From: an uncultured bacterium
GTDB lineage: Bacteria > Verrucomicrobiota > Kiritimatiellia > RFP12 > UBA1067
Length of the DNA stretch: 7,732 nucleotides
Direction of reading: 5' to 3'
NCBI GenBank assembly: GCA_902779075.1
Contig: CACZAK010000211.1
Coordinates: forward strand, 1-7,732
Positions 7,437 to 7,732 of this stretch are shown piece by piece. A program made the position numbers and the translations under genes. A model generated the notes under the pieces. It had not been told where the DNA came from. It was given only the letters and a program-made list of their open reading frames with translations, and made no database searches. Each line of letters starts with the position of its first letter. Within the stretch, counting starts at the first letter, position 1.

Positions 7437-7462
7437 CGGCCACGAAGGTCGCGAACGACCGC
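7405..7462 (+). repeat. Perfect 29-base tandem duplication that breaks the giant ORF
   Basis: Two identical adjacent copies occupy 7405-7433 and 7434-7462. Each begins TGACGGCC and ends GACCGC, with no mismatch. In the first copy the reading frame runs through as V-TATKVANDR. At the junction the second copy's TGA falls in frame and stops translation. Because 29 is not divisible by three, the sequence after the second copy is read in another frame. Deleting one copy restores a continuous frame into the following 90 codons. Confidence 0.97.
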
Positions 7463-7732
7463 TACTGCCAGACGCGCGACGCCGAGGAGAACCACCAGGA
7501 GCTCGTCGACAGGCTCGGCATCAAGGCGATCTCGACGGGCAAGACGCGTGGGAACGGCTCGCACGTCGTCAAGGTCGGGCCGACGACGGCCGTCCTGGAC
7601 CCGCCGCTCCGACTTCTGGCGGACCTTGAGGTCGATGCCGTGTACAGCAACAGGGTGTCGAACTTCACCCGCACGTTCACGGCGAAGAAGCACGTGCTTC
7701 TCCACTCGCAGCCGATGCGCGTCTTCGAGAAC
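7463..7732 (+). pseudogene. Out-of-frame continuation of the giant gene (3' part, runs off window)
   Basis: The frame starting with TAC at 7463 is open for 90 codons to the last base and reads YCQTRDAEENHQELV at the start and LHSQPMRVFEN at the end. It keeps the strong C/G third-position bias of the sequence just upstream. It has no nearby ATG or ribosome binding site; the first in-frame start-like codons are internal GTG/ATG codons past about 7635. It therefore looks like the severed remainder of the giant protein rather than a new gene. Joined after removal of one 29-base copy, the protein would have at least 1784 residues. I do not recognise the domain. Confidence 0.85.

Overview
The window is a GC-rich bacterial segment, with most coding stretches near 65-70% GC and C/G-ending codons. 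Every supported gene is on the + strand. A large exported protein combining a Gly/Cys-rich repeat fold with a LamG-like domain, together with a DUF4143-type ATPase and this codon style, suggests an uncultured gut or environmental member of the Verrucomicrobiota/Kiritimatiellota/Lentisphaerota group. That placement is an impression from protein style, not a demonstrated assignment.

Layout: (1) 3-263 is the 3' end of a gene whose product ends in a CxxC...CxxC zinc ribbon. (2) 264-389 is a short regulatory region. It has a consensus TATAAT -10 box and three direct repeats (core TCAAAATSGTG at 284, 317 and 350) with exact 33-base phasing. (3) 390-1766 encodes an AAA_14/DUF4143 ATPase with a PD-(D/E)xK-like C-terminal part. 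(4) 1763-2350 encodes a membrane protein and overlaps the ATPase by ATGA. (5) 2352-7436 begins one base after that gene stops. It encodes a 1694-residue exported mosaic protein: signal peptide, Cys-Gly repeat array, LamG-like domain, helical segment, Pro-rich linker, and two regions I do not recognise. (6) 7463-7732 is an open reading frame that continues the giant protein in another frame.

The strongest observation is at 7405-7462, a perfect tandem duplication of 29 bases. Because 29 is not a multiple of three, it shifts the frame and creates an immediate TGA. Removing one copy joins the giant ORF to 90 further open codons that run off the window. The stop at 7434-7436 is therefore probably not the ancestral end of the gene. 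It may be a recent inactivating mutation, a reversible tandem-repeat switch, or an assembly error.

The ATPase, membrane protein and giant exported protein look like one translationally coupled operon driven from the repeat-bearing promoter. That is an unusual setting for a DUF4143 ATPase, which I would expect as a stand-alone gene. A joint function, such as ATPase control of a membrane protein and a surface protein, is only inference.
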